Shown: positions 35,033 through 46,515, numbered from the stretch's first letter. The stretch: DNA of 64,000 nucleotides from Actinomucor elegans (GCA_026027325.1 JAMSLZ010000005.1:2418001-2482000), one strand, 5' to 3'. Program-made: numbers and translations. Notes: generated from the letters alone by a model not told the origin.

Positions 35033-35588
35033 ATGCCCACCCAAAGTCAATATATAGATCCTACTGGCCGAATGGCTGAAAGCACAATGAGAATTAAAGA
35101 TCTTTACCAAGCAGAAAAAGTAAGGTTCAAATAATAGCTTTTTTTTTTTCAATTCCAAAGCAAGATCTAACTTGTTGAAAAAGAAATTGGTTTTGTTAAT
35201 AGAGACAGCAGCAGAAGCATTAGCCATATTATCTGACGACGCGCCCAAGGACGAAAACACGGATCAGTTTGTACGCGATCGTGCCATGTCTTTTCGCGAT
35301 CTAGCCTCTCGTTACTTTTCACTTGTCAATGTAAGTAATCAACGCTTTAGGAATCTCGGCCCCACTAACTTTTTGCGTGTGCGTGTATAGGATATTCAAT
35401 TTGCGCTAAGAAATCATACACATTACTTAACAAAAGAAGCAAGCATCACTTCTTCAGCAAACAAAATTATACCCTTTAAAACTTCTGTTATCGGCCAACA
35501 TAAAGAACTCGAAGTCTGGACTGCCGCCATTGATACAATCAGTCAAAGAATAGCAGAAATCAAAGCAATTGCTCAAGAACAAGAATAA
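35033..35588 (+). CDS. MED11: Mediator subunit 11-like protein
   Basis: Three exons: 35033-35119, 35184-35330, 35391-35588 (143 residues). Med11 is a small head-module subunit of Mediator that pairs with Med22 and helps recruit RNA polymerase II and TFIIH. Seen: all-helical sequence with an early helix RIKDLYQAEKKLVLLIETAA, the segment EALAILSDDAP typical of Med11's short helix followed by a polar turn, then a long helix DRAMSFRDLASRYFSLVNDIQFALRN and a C-terminal helix. Exon 2 begins after an AAG acceptor at 35183, the only choice that keeps both frame and the helix. Length fits Med11. The name rests on weak, short similarity, so another small coiled-coil subunit is possible. It ends 6 bases from the stop codon of the convergent MGS1 gene. 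Confidence 0.6.
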
Positions 35589-35594
35589 ACATTT

Positions 35595-37617
35595 TTATTT
35601 GTCTTCAAGAAATTTGATAGCTTTGAGTTCGTCTGGAAGATACGTTTGTTCAACAGGCTCATCATATTCTGGATTATACTTGTATCCTTTGCTATAGCCC
35701 AAATCCTTTGTTATCAAACGCATTAGTATTATAGAATCCTGTATTTGCAGCTATTTACCTTCATTAGTTTGGTAGGTGCGTTTCGGATATGCATTGGTAC
35801 TGGAAAAGCAGGTTGGTCTGCTATTGTCTTCTTCACCAAATTATATGCCTTGTAACTTCGAACACTTTTCTTTGTTTCTGCCAAATGAACCACAAGATGA
35901 GCAAGGACCGTATCACATTCTGGCATACCAAGCTTTTCGCATGCATTATAAGCAGCCATAGCCAGAGGTAGCGCTGTGTTGTCTGCTAATCCAATATCCT
36001 CGCTTGCACATCTTACTAATCTTCTTGCTATATACAAAGGATCTTCTCCAGCTACTAGCATTCTTCCTAGCCAGTACAATGCAGCATCAGCATCACTTCC
36101 TCTAATACTTTTATGAAGTGCACTGATGATATCGTAATGCTGATCTCCATTTCGATCATACAATAAATGTGATTTTTGAAACGCGCCTAAGAAACAAGTT
36201 TAATCATCTTATACAATTGCATTTCATGTTCAAAACTACCTTTAACTGTATCAACCTCAAGAGGATCTCTCTTTGATGACAGCAAACTCAATGCGATTTC
36301 CAAGGTATTTAAAGCAGTTCTTGCTATAAAGAAAGAGTAAATATACTAGCTAATACATATACACACACAACAGTTTACCATCCCCATCACTATAAATGGC
36401 CAATTGGTTCAGCGCATCGGTGTCCTTGGTTGTATCTACATCTTCATTGTCTTCCCCTCTCCACTTGTTCAATGCTCTTGTCAAAATGGACTGGATTTGA
36501 TCTTGATCCAGTCTTTGTAACACGAATACTTTACATCTTGATAAAAGTGCAGAATTGACTTTGAAACTATTATATATCTGTTAAAATGCTGCATTGATAA
36601 AAAAAAAATTGCAATGATAGTATTCTACCTTGGATTCTCAGTTGTTGCACCTATTAGATTAATTGTACCATGCTCCACATACGGTAAAAACAAATCCTGC
36701 TGTGCTTTGGTAAATCGATGAATCTCATCAATGAATACAATGGTCTTTTGTCTAGTCAACTTTAAATGTCCTTTTGCATCATCAAACGCTTTTTTCACAT
36801 CCGCTGTATTATGACTCGTAGCACTGAGCTCGATAAAACGAGATTTGGTCATTTTGGAGATGATACGTGCAACTGTCGTTTTGCCACAGCCAGGTGGGCC
36901 CCAAAGCATCATGGATGGAATACGGTCACTATCAATCAGCTTCTTCAACAGGCCATCTGGACCCAGCAACTCTTCTTGTCCGACAAAGTCTTCTAATGAC
37001 ATTGGACGTACTATAAATGATACATGTCAGTTTTGTTGCTGTCTAATTTTTTTTTCTCTTTGATCCTTTGTTGTAATTCATACCTCGCGCTGCTAATGGC
37101 ATCGACTCAAGTGCTGCATCCAATCTCTTCTTTTTGGCAGGTGAGACGCCCATATTGTTCTCGGAAGGTGAAGCGTCTAGTATTCCTCGCTTCTGCCCTG
37201 CATTATCATTGTGACGTACAGTTGTATTATTTAAAAATGGCTGTGATCTGTCCCGTATTGGTGATGGCGCTGGCACAGGCTTGGGAGCAAACAGAGGCGC
37301 TATACGTGTAGGTGGTGTCGAGCTTTCGGTTGGCGTTGTGGAAGAAGCGCTCGATCGTTGCTGTGTATCTTTATTATTGCTGTGGTCGATCGTTGAGGAA
37401 TTTACTTTGGTTTCAAGTGTTTGTTGATTTGCTAATGTACTGAGACTTGACGTAGCAGGAGTGGTGGGCTCAGGACAATTGGCATCGATATGTGCATTGA
37501 TCTTGACAGAAACTACCCATTGTCCGCAAATGGGACATTGTACTGGCAAAAAATGTAAGAAATTGCAAGAATCAAGTCTTTGATCGAAGTACCTTTATTA
37601 TTCGACATGCCAGACAT
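35595..37617 (-). CDS. MGS1: Mgs1/WRNIP1-type replication-maintenance AAA+ ATPase
   Basis: Seven exons on the minus strand: 37617-37593, 37542-37084, 37010-36629, 36566-36379, 36323-36240, 36186-35759, 35705-35595 (558 residues). Mgs1/WRNIP1/RarA proteins act at stalled replication forks and bind ubiquitinated PCNA. Seen: an N-terminal UBZ-type zinc finger starting [11 protein letters not shown] with C-x2-C-x11-H-x4-C; a Pro/Ser/Thr-rich linker with a basic KKKR; then [16 protein letters not shown], Walker A GPPGCGKT (about 199-206), Walker B TIVFIDE (about 251-257), sensor 1 GATTENPS and [10 protein letters not shown]. The C-terminal part has [21 protein letters not shown] and [12 protein letters not shown], the MgsA-type oligomerisation region. 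The first exon is only 25 nt; a second in-frame ATG (37608) is possible. Confidence 0.94.
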
Positions 37618-38080
37618 TGATTACTTGGTAAAAAGAATAGAAAGAAGAAAGGGTTTGCTGTATCTGCTTTTCTTGGTGAACTCTGAGTTTGAACTTGGCT
37701 TTGAACTGCGGAAAACGCGTAGTTGAAGACGCGAATAGATAGAGCGTTGCTTTAATCCATGCTGAAACGGTCTCTGTAGAGGTACAGAACATGTTAGGCT
37801 ACGGTATAGTGTTGCGAGGTGAAAGCCATATAGTATTATCAGATATATCGAATATGATGCCTATTAAACGATACATATTTACTATTAGGACTAGTACGAC
37901 TAGCTGCCAAAAAGATGCATGCACTAGAGTTATTTATTTATTAGAATCTTTGAGTACATAGAATAATGACTGTCCTATAACATGCGATCAGTGTACAAAC
38001 ATTGTTCAACAGTGATATGAGACTGATTAGTACTATCTAAAAAGATTCATACGAAAAAGCAAGCCAACAATTACTATGCT
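37618..38080. other. Intergenic region
   Basis: No gene or repeat recognised. Confidence 0.5.
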
Positions 38081-39031
38081 CTAAGAGGCCATTCGATGTT
38101 TTGAAGGTGGAAACAGTAATGGAGTCCTCTCTGTTTGTTCAACAAATATAGCAATCATTGGCGTAGAGAAATAAGCGATTTTTTCTTCCTGTTCCTCTTG
38201 CGAATGCACTTTGAGTATAGTATCAGTTAACCAAAACTGAGCCGCATTCATGATCAAAGGAAAACTATCAAAAAATATATGAATACCAGGGCCGATTGAT
38301 TGGTTTAAGATATATCATTACATCAACATGACAAAGACCACCTGAGATCGAGGGCTATTACTGATGAAAAGAATCGATTCGATACAGATTTCAGCTAGCC
38401 AGAATAGCCAAGGTGAATTAATTACGATACCATAGAGACAAGTTTTGGTCAAAATTACTGCAAATAAAAATACAGTGGTTTGTCGAAGCCAAGGCCATAT
38501 CATTTGCTGAAAAGGAGGTGGACCATAATCCCCTGTTTCGCCTATATCAATATAAAACTTGTCTAAAGCACCTAGTAGTATTGTAAACCAACACCAGAGC
38601 ATAAAAACGCCAAACGTAGTATCAATAGCTACGTTCAGAAAGTACCAAACGCATTGGTTGGAGGTTGTGTTGTTTGCAGCATAGTTACTAATAGCAATAT
38701 TGATAAAGTGTACCATACCCGCACCAATAAATTGCTTACTCACATCCAGAGCCCTATTATAATTGTATATATAAGATTTATAGGTATTAATCACATAAAT
38801 AACGCACCATATTTGTAGCGGTCTTTGAGGCGATTCTTGGGATCTTTTGTATAATAATGTCAGTAATGCTGTAAATGCTAAACAGAGCTGTATCAATATA
38901 CTGAAGCTATCCATTAGTTGACAGCTTGCTTCTGATTGTTCTTGATAAGTATGATCATGTTTGTACGTTAGTGGATATTGGATGGTTCCTTTTATTAGAT
39001 AACAAATTAGCAATAATGACAATGAACGCAT
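38081..39031 (-). CDS. STIMATE/Ypl162c-family vacuolar or ER membrane protein
   Basis: Three exons on the minus strand: 39031-38808, 38753-38322, 38264-38081 (279 residues). This family spans human STIMATE (TMEM110, at ER-plasma membrane junctions) and fungal vacuolar membrane proteins. Seen: an N-terminal hydrophobic stretch and several transmembrane helices; the conserved core DVSKQFIGAGMVHFINIAIS, then CVWYFLNVAIDTTFGV, the helix after MLWCW, and after the last intron FPLIMNAAQFWLTDTILKVH, the family's C-terminal block. Intron 2 lies 20 nt before an in-frame stop; using the donor GTAATG at 38321 restores the conserved VVFVMLIFPLIMNA reading. The cytosolic tail is short. Localisation in this organism is inference. 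Confidence 0.75.
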
Positions 39032-39186
39032 CTACACACAGTGTTCAATATGAGTGAAAAGAAAGAAAGAAAGAAAGAAAGAAAAAAGAAGTATTGGCTA
39101 TTATATAGCGATAATGAATCATGGTATCAAAGTGAGTGTCACTATCACCTCCTGTTATCGTTTATTTGTCTATAGCCTGTTTGTTA

Positions 39187-40782
39187 TTAAACAAATACTA
39201 TGTCTGAATTACGTTTGGAAGAACTTGTCCGTACCGGTGATACATCGTTTGTGATCCTTCTATTACTACTTTGACTACCACTATCGCTACTGTTTAAATG
39301 ATCGAATATAGATAATTTTGATAATCTAAAATCATCTAAGGAAGAAGGTGATGTATCGCTCTGGTATGTATAATCATCATCATCGCTAGAAAATTCTTCA
39401 TCTTCCTCTTTTACTGCTTCTAATTGGCTACTTTCTCTTGTGGGCACGGGGAATAGATAAGAAGATGTCGCCAATGTGCTTTGGTTACTTGTACCGCCAA
39501 TGGCGCGATAACAAAAATCGGCAAACGTATCATCTGCTCTCTTGATGGTTTCTTTGTCTTTTACCACTTCTCGCACGCAAAACCAATCATGTACATTATC
39601 TTCGATCACTGTCTGCCATACTACACCATCTTGTTCTGCTTTCATAGCCAGTTGCAAAGCATCATCACGTAACACTTCGAGATTGCCGATATACATCAAC
39701 ACTTCAGGTGACATAAAAGCTTGAAATCCAGTTTGTAGCTTTGCAATTCCCAACAGCTGCTGTGACTTTATCGCTTCTTCATCATCCTCTTCCTGATTCT
39801 TTGCTTTACAGGGCTCAAAATAGTCTTTCTTGATCACCTTGGCTGTGTGATGCGTGATATAGTCGTGTTTTTGGTTGACTTTCCATGATTCAGAGGTAGT
39901 TTCATCAGTGACTAAAGGTGATATCAAGACTGTACCAGCAGGTCTTGGTAATTCGGTCAAAACAGGTTGTCCTGCTCCTTCACCAGTTTCATCTTCAATC
40001 ACGATCTCAAACATGCTAGGGTCATGCGTGATAAACAGCATTTCCAGTACAAGCGCACTACCAGCTGAGTCGCCTATCGCAATGATCTTTTCACTATTGA
40101 CGCATAGTTTTTGTACCAAATGCTCATATGCCCGAACGACGTCTTCTACTGGACTTGGGTATTTATGCTCTGGTGCTAATCTATACTTATTGTCAGCTAC
40201 ATGTGCATTAGTGTCATTGAAGCACGCATTTACCTGTAATCAATGGACATGATCATACATTTGAGACCGTACTTGGCTTTTAATACATTAATCCAAGCAA
40301 TATTTGTATCCATATACATTGTACAGCTGCCAATACGAAAACCACCACCTAACGTATACACTATGAGTTATACAATATCATATTATGTCTCGAAATAGGT
40401 CTTTACCATGTACATAAAACATGACAATATCTGCTTCGTGTACGCGCACCAATAGTTCTTCTTGACTTAAATGTTGAATATTTTCGCCAATCCAACAGCC
40501 TGACCAGTCTTGATGTACATTAGGGTCTAATTTCACTCGATGGATCCAGGGTTGATGCGACTTTCTTGCTTTGGAGATGTCATTGAGGATAAGTCTAGCT
40601 GCAGGAGCAGGCATAGAAAAAACTTTTTTTAATATCTTGATAACTGCTTTGGGTGGTAGTTTTCGAAGTTGAGCGCGTACACTATTCATGATAAAAGAAA
40701 CAAAAGAGTGATAATACAAGGTCGCATTATCCGCTGGGGCTAAGTCGTGTGTAATATATATGGGTGTAACTCTAAAGAACAA
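39187..40782 (-). CDS. Hormone-sensitive-lipase-type alpha/beta hydrolase (esterase)
   Basis: Three exons are clear on the minus strand: up to 40407, 40348-40234, 40180-39187. It is a serine esterase/lipase of the alpha/beta-hydrolase-3 (HSL) group. Seen: oxyanion motif HGGGF (made across intron 1), DYRLAPEHKYPSPVEDV, nucleophile motif GDSAG, LRDDALQLA with the likely catalytic Asp and DNVHDWF with the His. After the fold comes an acidic, serine-rich tail of ~90 residues. The 5' end is unresolved: the frame stays open to 40782 but has no ATG before 40689. Starting at 40689 gives 463 residues. A tiny upstream exon (ATG at 40855, donor at 40833, acceptor at 40770) would join in frame. Substrate is unknown; sterol or acyl esters are typical of the family. 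Confidence 0.85.
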
Positions 40783-41129
40783 TCAAATAAGAGCTAAACT
40801 ACTATTTGATCTAGATTCGCTTCACAGTAACACTATCTGCATATGAAATACTCATGGAAAGAATGATATTCACAAAGGGCTAATTGTATTAAACAAATGT
40901 TCATCTAATCTAGTATAGTTACAAGATATAATGCGTCCTTCATCATAGTAGCTAGTAGAATTAGTAAAAAAAAAAAAAAAAATCGGCTTCAACGTGCTAT
41001 TGTTTCAGAAGATACCTCTTGAATGCTATAATTAAATCAAGATCAGCTTGTATCATTAGGTTCCATTCCCTTTTTTGGTATCCCAACAATGTTTGAAAGT
41101 GGCAGGCTGAGCTGTCCTACAAAGAATCG

Positions 41130-41167
41130 AGCTGCTCCCAGTCAGTAAAGCTGCTCCCAGTCAGTAA
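41130..41167 (+). repeat. 19-base tandem duplication
   Basis: AGCTGCTCCCAGTCAGTAA occurs twice head to tail (41130-41148 and 41149-41167), with no mismatch. Confidence 0.9.
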
Positions 41168-41490
41168 GCGTGTATTTTCTACTTGACAGACTAAACAGGA
41201 ATGGTATTGTTTACCATGCATATAGTATTAGGTATATTTGTAATATGATGTATCAGTTAATCATTTGAAACGTTTTTAGTGACATCTCTATTCTGGATAA
41301 TGTCGATCCATCTTTTGCCTGCTCTATTAGATTTGATGACCGAGTTAACTCCATTGGTGGATAGGTGTTCCATGATATTCCATAAATAATAATAATGCTT
41401 TGTAATACGCGTTTTTTTAATAAAAGTCCTCTCAATTTTAACAAATGTATGGAGTTTAAAACTAAACTCTGGTGTCAATTTTAACGCGCT

Positions 41491-41514
41491 TTTTTTTTTT
41501 TTTTTTTTTTTTTT
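41491..41514 (+). repeat. Poly(T) tract
   Basis: About 24 consecutive T; no adjoining gene in transcription distance that I can support. Confidence 0.7.
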
Positions 41515-42504
41515 ACTTCAGTTCTGTGAGCTTCTCAAGTCCTGTCTTGCTCCCTTCAGCTTGAGGATGTATAGGAGTCTCATCTTTGGTTTCTCCTTCC
41601 TACAGAAAAAAAAAGCTTCTTCAAATGAGCATGCAGATAGAAGAAAACCTGATATTATTTATGTATCTCATATTAATAAAGCTATCACCAATTTTAATTG
41701 AGTTTCAACAAGTGTCAATTTCCAATTTATGAAAAGACTTATGAAATGCTGTTTCAACATTCATAATACATATAGATTCCTGTCTAAAGTTGTCATATTC
41801 GATATCGATGATACTTCCAATAAGGCATTCTTGAATAAAACATTCTATATCAATGAAAATTATTCATTTTTTTTTACCTCCGCAAAAATATGGGCTCAGA
41901 TGCACATATGTATATGTATATATATATTGAATTCTGTTGTACCATTTATTGATTATGAACAAGCAATTGATTCCATCGTTGCACCCATATCTTCTATGTC
42001 ACCAGGAAGAAAGTATAATGAATTTACATGCAAGCCACGATACTCTTGTTCTATTTTGCCTCACTTGCTCGTTTTGACTTCCCATCAATTATTAAGTTAT
42101 CACTTTATTTACCATATTCACCTTCTCTCTTCACTTAATATTAATGCTGCCTTTATACATCTGCAGCAATTATTTATCATTACAGTCATTCCATTCTCAA
42201 TTTGAGAGTTTTTTTAAACAAAAATACGGGTGATGAAAAACTGCAGAATTTAACATAAAACTCTAGGAAGCCCCAACCAAACTAGTGTTTTTTTCTTCTA
42301 GAGAAAAGCTTTTTTTCTTTATTACCTTACAGTGCTAGTGTAATTTGAAATTGAGTAAAATAACATAATCAAACACTTTAACTGCAAATCTTTTTGTTCA
42401 TATTTTCTTTTATCTGATTTCAAACTTGAATGAATTGCTGAGGCTCAACTTTGTTTTGAATGCCAGAACACAGAAAATTGACATGGCGCACTATTTACAG
42501 CGGG

Positions 42505-42575
42505 CGATCTCGGTCGATCTTGGTCAAATGCCGCATCTGATAAGTATTCCATACTCAGAACGAAATGCTGCATCT
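42505..42575 (-). repeat. Dispersed intergenic repeat, best copy
   Basis: GATCTTGGTCAAATGCCGCA, then TCTGATAAGTATTCCATACT, then CAGAACGAAATGCTGCATCT. The fullest version in the window and a useful reference for the family. Confidence 0.65.
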
Positions 42576-42693
42576 ATTTTTTTTTTCTGTTTCACTGCAG
42601 CACAATGAACCTATCGTACTCATCCACAGTCATATGAAAATGTTGTATTGTACTTCATTCAACATTGAGTTAATAACGTATATATATGTCAGC

Positions 42694-42755
42694 CATCTTG
42701 GTCAAGCGTTGCATCTGAGGGGTACTCTATACTCGAAATGAACTGCTAGCATCCA
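42694..42755 (-). repeat. Dispersed intergenic repeat copy
   Basis: CATCTTGGTCAAGCGTTGCA, then TCTGAGGGGTACTCTATACT, then CGAAATGAACTGCTAGCATC. About 190 bases from the previous copy, same orientation. Confidence 0.6.
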
Positions 42756-42847
42756 TTAAAGCCTTTACTACTGCATTGCAACCATTTTACTAATTGTCAA
42801 TTATTCAAAGTTCATATAGCAAAGTTTGCTCAACTCTATACATTTCG

Positions 42848-42915
42848 ATTAATCTTGATCAGAAATCACCACTAATCAATAGCTCATATTCAGAATGAGT
42901 TGCTTCATGTGGCGA
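42848..42915 (-). repeat. Dispersed intergenic repeat copy
   Basis: GATTAATCTTGATCAGAAAT, then TCAATAGCTCATATTCAGAA, then TGAGTTGCTTCATG. Third of three copies in tandem orientation. Confidence 0.5.
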
Positions 42916-44217
42916 CAAGTTAATTAGGCGCTAATATATCATTTCTGCTGTACATTGCCTTCTTTGCAGTTGTATATTTATAGCTTTCGTTTCAAATTAG
43001 TATTAAATAGCGATAAAAAAAAAAGAGAACTACTTTTCATATAGCATTCAATGAAGCCTTGCCCTCAATGAGGTAGAATAGACTTTTAATAATCTTTAGA
43101 TTTAAACCTTTTTTTTTGCAGCTTTGTGTTCAACCAGTATGCTTCATTGCCATGATTCAACGAAAAACACCGAGTAATAAGTTAGGTCCTTCGGTGACTG
43201 GACTTACATAGCATGTCTTGGATAGATTGTGATGGCTTTTGTTATGAAAGTTGAGGAAGTATGACATAAACCGCTGTATATTTGTAATTCAAATATACAC
43301 GCGAGACGGCTCACTGTTAACGCCAATCAAAGTAATGTACAGTAGTGTATGTGAACCCCCCAAGCGATATATCCTGAGGTCAAATTTTTCAATCTATCTT
43401 TTATTTTGTAGCGCATGTTGATCGCCATCGTAATAAAATCGTTCCAGTTCTCTTAGCTAATTCCAGCAAACGTTATATCTAGTTAAGAGCCCATAATCGG
43501 AATGAGTGTTTCTTTATCCTAAGAAATAATTATCTATTTAGCTTCCATATTCTTGTCACAGCAATTGTCTTATTTGGATTTGTCACTATGGCTTCGCTGG
43601 GCAACAAACTATTATATTTTTTGTTAATGCAGTAATAAAAAAAAAAAATAAAAACTCGAGTCTCTTGCGTTCAATAGAGTTCGGGTGAGCATAATTCTTT
43701 GTTAGATGTTTGAAACAGTAAAAGCGATGCAGCAAAATTAATCTCTTGATGATATCTGTATCTATCTAATCTTTTTTTCTTTTCGTAATTTTACACTTGG
43801 TCGGGGAGTTTTAATGTCAAGATTCAACGAATAAATTGAAAGTAACAAGGAGGAATTTTGACTAGACTTTTCGACGGTTGGTCTTTGTTGACATGACTTG
43901 AAGACTCGTTTACATTTACTCTGGCAATTGAAGAAATGGAATGCATCCTCACTATATACTTGTCGCACTATCGGATTATGTATTTGAAAAATGATCTGAC
44001 TTTGATCAAGTACCATCTAAATCTTAAACTATCTGCGCATATCTAACTACATCTAACATTACCCTATGTCGGCATATATATTATGTATAGGAGCATCAGA
44101 TCATTTATTAATATGTCATAAAATAGTGATTTTATTCTGTAATTAGTTTTCTTAAGCTCGATAAAATTAGGTATATAGGTAGAAAGGATAATTTAGATTA
44201 GTATATGCTAAAGATGC

Positions 44218-45393
44218 TTAAAAATGTGGCAGCCAACTTGCACTACTTGGGTATCTTTGCTCTGTTGTGGCATATAGACAAGAATAAACTATCAATGTAA
44301 TCAACAAACCCAGTATAACCACTGCAGGACCAAGTATAAGTATCTCGAGTAGATTTGACCGCTCAAAGTAAGGATCAGATATAAGCAAATGACCAAATAC
44401 GCTCGCAAACACCCAAACTGCACTTAATGACAATAGAAGTGTGCTGCTCTTGTTGATGTATGCCAGTAATCCGAATAATAAATAGACTGGTGTAAACAAG
44501 AGAAAACCAACTAGTGCATGTCCAGGCTGTTGGGCAAAAAACGTTGCTATATACAAGCGCCAGCTCCGAGGTGCCAACCCACTGCCAATTGTTGTAAACT
44601 TTTCCACTTGATTTCTAGGTATACATACTACAGGCTTGCAATAGTAGGCTGGGCTAAGCGACACACTGATTACAGTGCAGAACAGGATATAACTTGTATA
44701 CATCGATAAAACGTCCATTGTGTGTACCATATTAATATTGTGTAAGCGCATACATGATATGACTATTCCTGAAGCACACTGCACAATACCGAATACGCAA
44801 CCCATGACGCTTTTTACTGAGAAAAATACATCAAAAGCAGGGTCACTGATATATGCTTCATCTGGTGGAACCAATAGATGAAAGCCGGGTTTCTTTTCTC
44901 TGACTTTTTCCGGCCAGTATTCTGGAAGCCAGACCATTCGAAATTGGGCACTGTTTGTAAAAATCCTATGGGAAGCATAGAAGCTTTTCTCTCTGACGTC
45001 GTTGCAGAGGGTTTGGTCATCATCAATTTGTAGGGTGCAATCATCCTCATTACCATCTTGTTTGTCTTGATCCTTTTCGTCCTGGGAATCATAACCATAG
45101 AAGTACGTTGCGTCGGACAATAGGCGGATATACTTGTATGGAAACCCCAAAGTCATACGCATGATTAAATGACTTAAAGCTCGTGTTGCATCCTTGACAA
45201 TCTCAATAGGATCGAGTATCAGTATCGAAAATGTTATCATATATGCTGATAAACTGGGAACAACCGTACTGCTTTCCTTTGACAATTTCTCTTGCTTAAT
45301 GGACTTGCATATGCCTAGTATAGTAATAGTAATAGCATTGGAGATAATCGTCGTTAACAATGTAGTGACATTTCTTTCGCATGATACATCCAT
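44218..45393 (-). CDS. Seven-helix membrane protein, novel family, copy 2
   Basis: Single-exon gene, 391 residues from the ATG at 45393 (MDVSCERNVTTLLTTIISN), exactly the length of copy 1. Shared blocks are YKYIRLLSDATYF, WLPEYWPEKVREKK, PPDEAYISDP, MGCVFGIVQC, TMDVLSMYTSYILFCTVIS, CIPRNQVEKFTTI and the tail SSASWLPHF. The loop after the second helix is again acidic but differs in sequence. About seven helices are visible in the same places. Upstream in-frame ATG (45432) lies outside the shared region and was not used. Both intact copies kept the frame with substantial divergence, which points to functional genes. Function unknown. Confidence 0.8.
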   Translation of the reverse strand: MDVSCERNVTTLLTTIISNAITITILGICKSIKQEKLSKESSTVVPSLSAYMITFSILILDPIEIVKDATRALSHLIMRMTLGFPYKYIRLLSDATYFYGYDSQDEKDQDKQDGNEDDCTLQIDDDQTLCNDVREKSFYASHRIFTNSAQFRMVWLPEYWPEKVREKKPGFHLLVPPDEAYISDPAFDVFFSVKSVMGCVFGIVQCASGIVISCMRLHNINMVHTMDVLSMYTSYILFCTVISVSLSPAYYCKPVVCIPRNQVEKFTTIGSGLAPRSWRLYIATFFAQQPGHALVGFLLFTPVYLLFGLLAYINKSSTLLLSLSAVWVFASVFGHLLISDPYFERSNLLEILILGPAVVILGLLITLIVYSCLYATTEQRYPSSASWLPHF

Positions 45394-45784
45394 GTTGTAT
45401 GCAATAATAGTAATAAAAAGAAAGAGAATCAATAAATTTTAACAAGGGTCCGAAATCCAAAGACTTGACAATGTCAAAAAAAAAAATCAAACCTGCATGT
45501 CTTCAAACTTATGACTCACCCCTAGCTGAGTGCTTATCCGAGTATGCGCAATATTAAAGTTTGTTCACGAATACTGCAACTGAGTGTCACCTTTTAAGTA
45601 TTTTTCTCGGCTATACCCTTTATTGATCTGATGATAGGGATTTTATGTTAAAGACTTTCTTGATTGAAGCGATAAAGAATCAAACCTAAGTGCATTTAGT
45701 TAACAGGAAGGGATTCTGATCAGTAATAACATTTAAATAGGTATGTCTTCATGATATTAGAGTATGTTCGTGTTTATTTATTAT

Positions 45785-46145
45785 GGTCAGGCAAACTTTG
45801 TGTACATATTCGTAACTTTGTATTACAATAAAATAAGCTTGAGCAAGATAGTATCATCCTCCATATATATATATATAAAGGACACTACGAAACCAAACAC
45901 CTTCACTTGCATAGTATGCTATAAGCAAGTATGTATGCGTAATGTCTTGATCACTGGCCTGATTCAGGTATAGTTGTATATGGCTTTTGTTCAATGAAGG
46001 TAGCTTAAACAAATTCAATGATCTCGGTTGTATCAGCCGAATTGATAGATTACACAAAATGATAAACAAGAACAGAAAGACCTGTGAAACGGACATTGAA
46101 ATGCCGTGATCTATGTAAGACAGTAACAAATGAACGTAAGATCCT
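45785..46145 (+). repeat. Conserved upstream flank of seven-helix gene 2
   Basis: Shared with 33655-33960 and 48915-49260: AACTTTGTGTACATATTCGT, AGCTTGAGCAAGA, GCAAGTATGTATGCGTAATG, and AGACAGTAACAAATGAACG near its right end. Confidence 0.65.
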
Positions 46146-46349
46146 GTCAACAGGGCACACCCTCGATCTTTGGAAAATATCCCGTCCACTCCAAACAGTT
46201 CAACTTACCAGCATACCCTGAAAATACGCAATATTACAAGCAAAGTGTATAGAAAAGTAGTACTCTCAGCAACGCTTACTAAGTACTTCATCGTATCCAG
46301 GATAGCAGCAGGTTCATGCCGTCTATTCTAGAAAACAAAGCTCAATTTT

Positions 46350-46515
46350 AAAACTAAGAACGTCTTGTATAATATTATACAAGACAAGATCAACACCGAT
46401 TCAAAGATGCTCTGTTTCATTAGAGACAAGGCTGAGCCTCCCTACTGTCAAATCCGCTCAAGACAATCAACTAACACTATAGATCATATGTTTGCTACCT
46501 GCCAGTGGATGTGAC
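46350..46515 (+). pseudogene. LINE relic, zf-RVT fragment
   Basis: Plus-strand reading gives LCFIRDKAEPPYC followed by STNTIDHMFATCQWM and a stop. This is the C-x(n)-H-x4-C end of the zf-RVT domain found at the C-terminus of LINE ORF2; the second Cys of the CxxC pair appears changed to Arg. No other part of the element is visible nearby. Confidence 0.5.

Larger units (their letters stand above)
40783..44217. other. Long intergenic region
   Basis: About 3.4 kb without a supported gene. Contains a 19-base tandem repeat, a T-run, and three dispersed-repeat copies in tandem order (42505-42915). Confidence 0.45.

Noticed and set aside
41729..42205. 158-codon plus-strand frame
   Set aside because: Very AT-rich, composition (Ile, Phe, Ser, His, Tyr) as expected from non-coding DNA, no family features; the codon bias of neighbours is absent.
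45764..46189. Open frames in the upstream flank of seven-helix gene 2
   Set aside because: The same flank in copies 1 and 3 does not keep these frames open.
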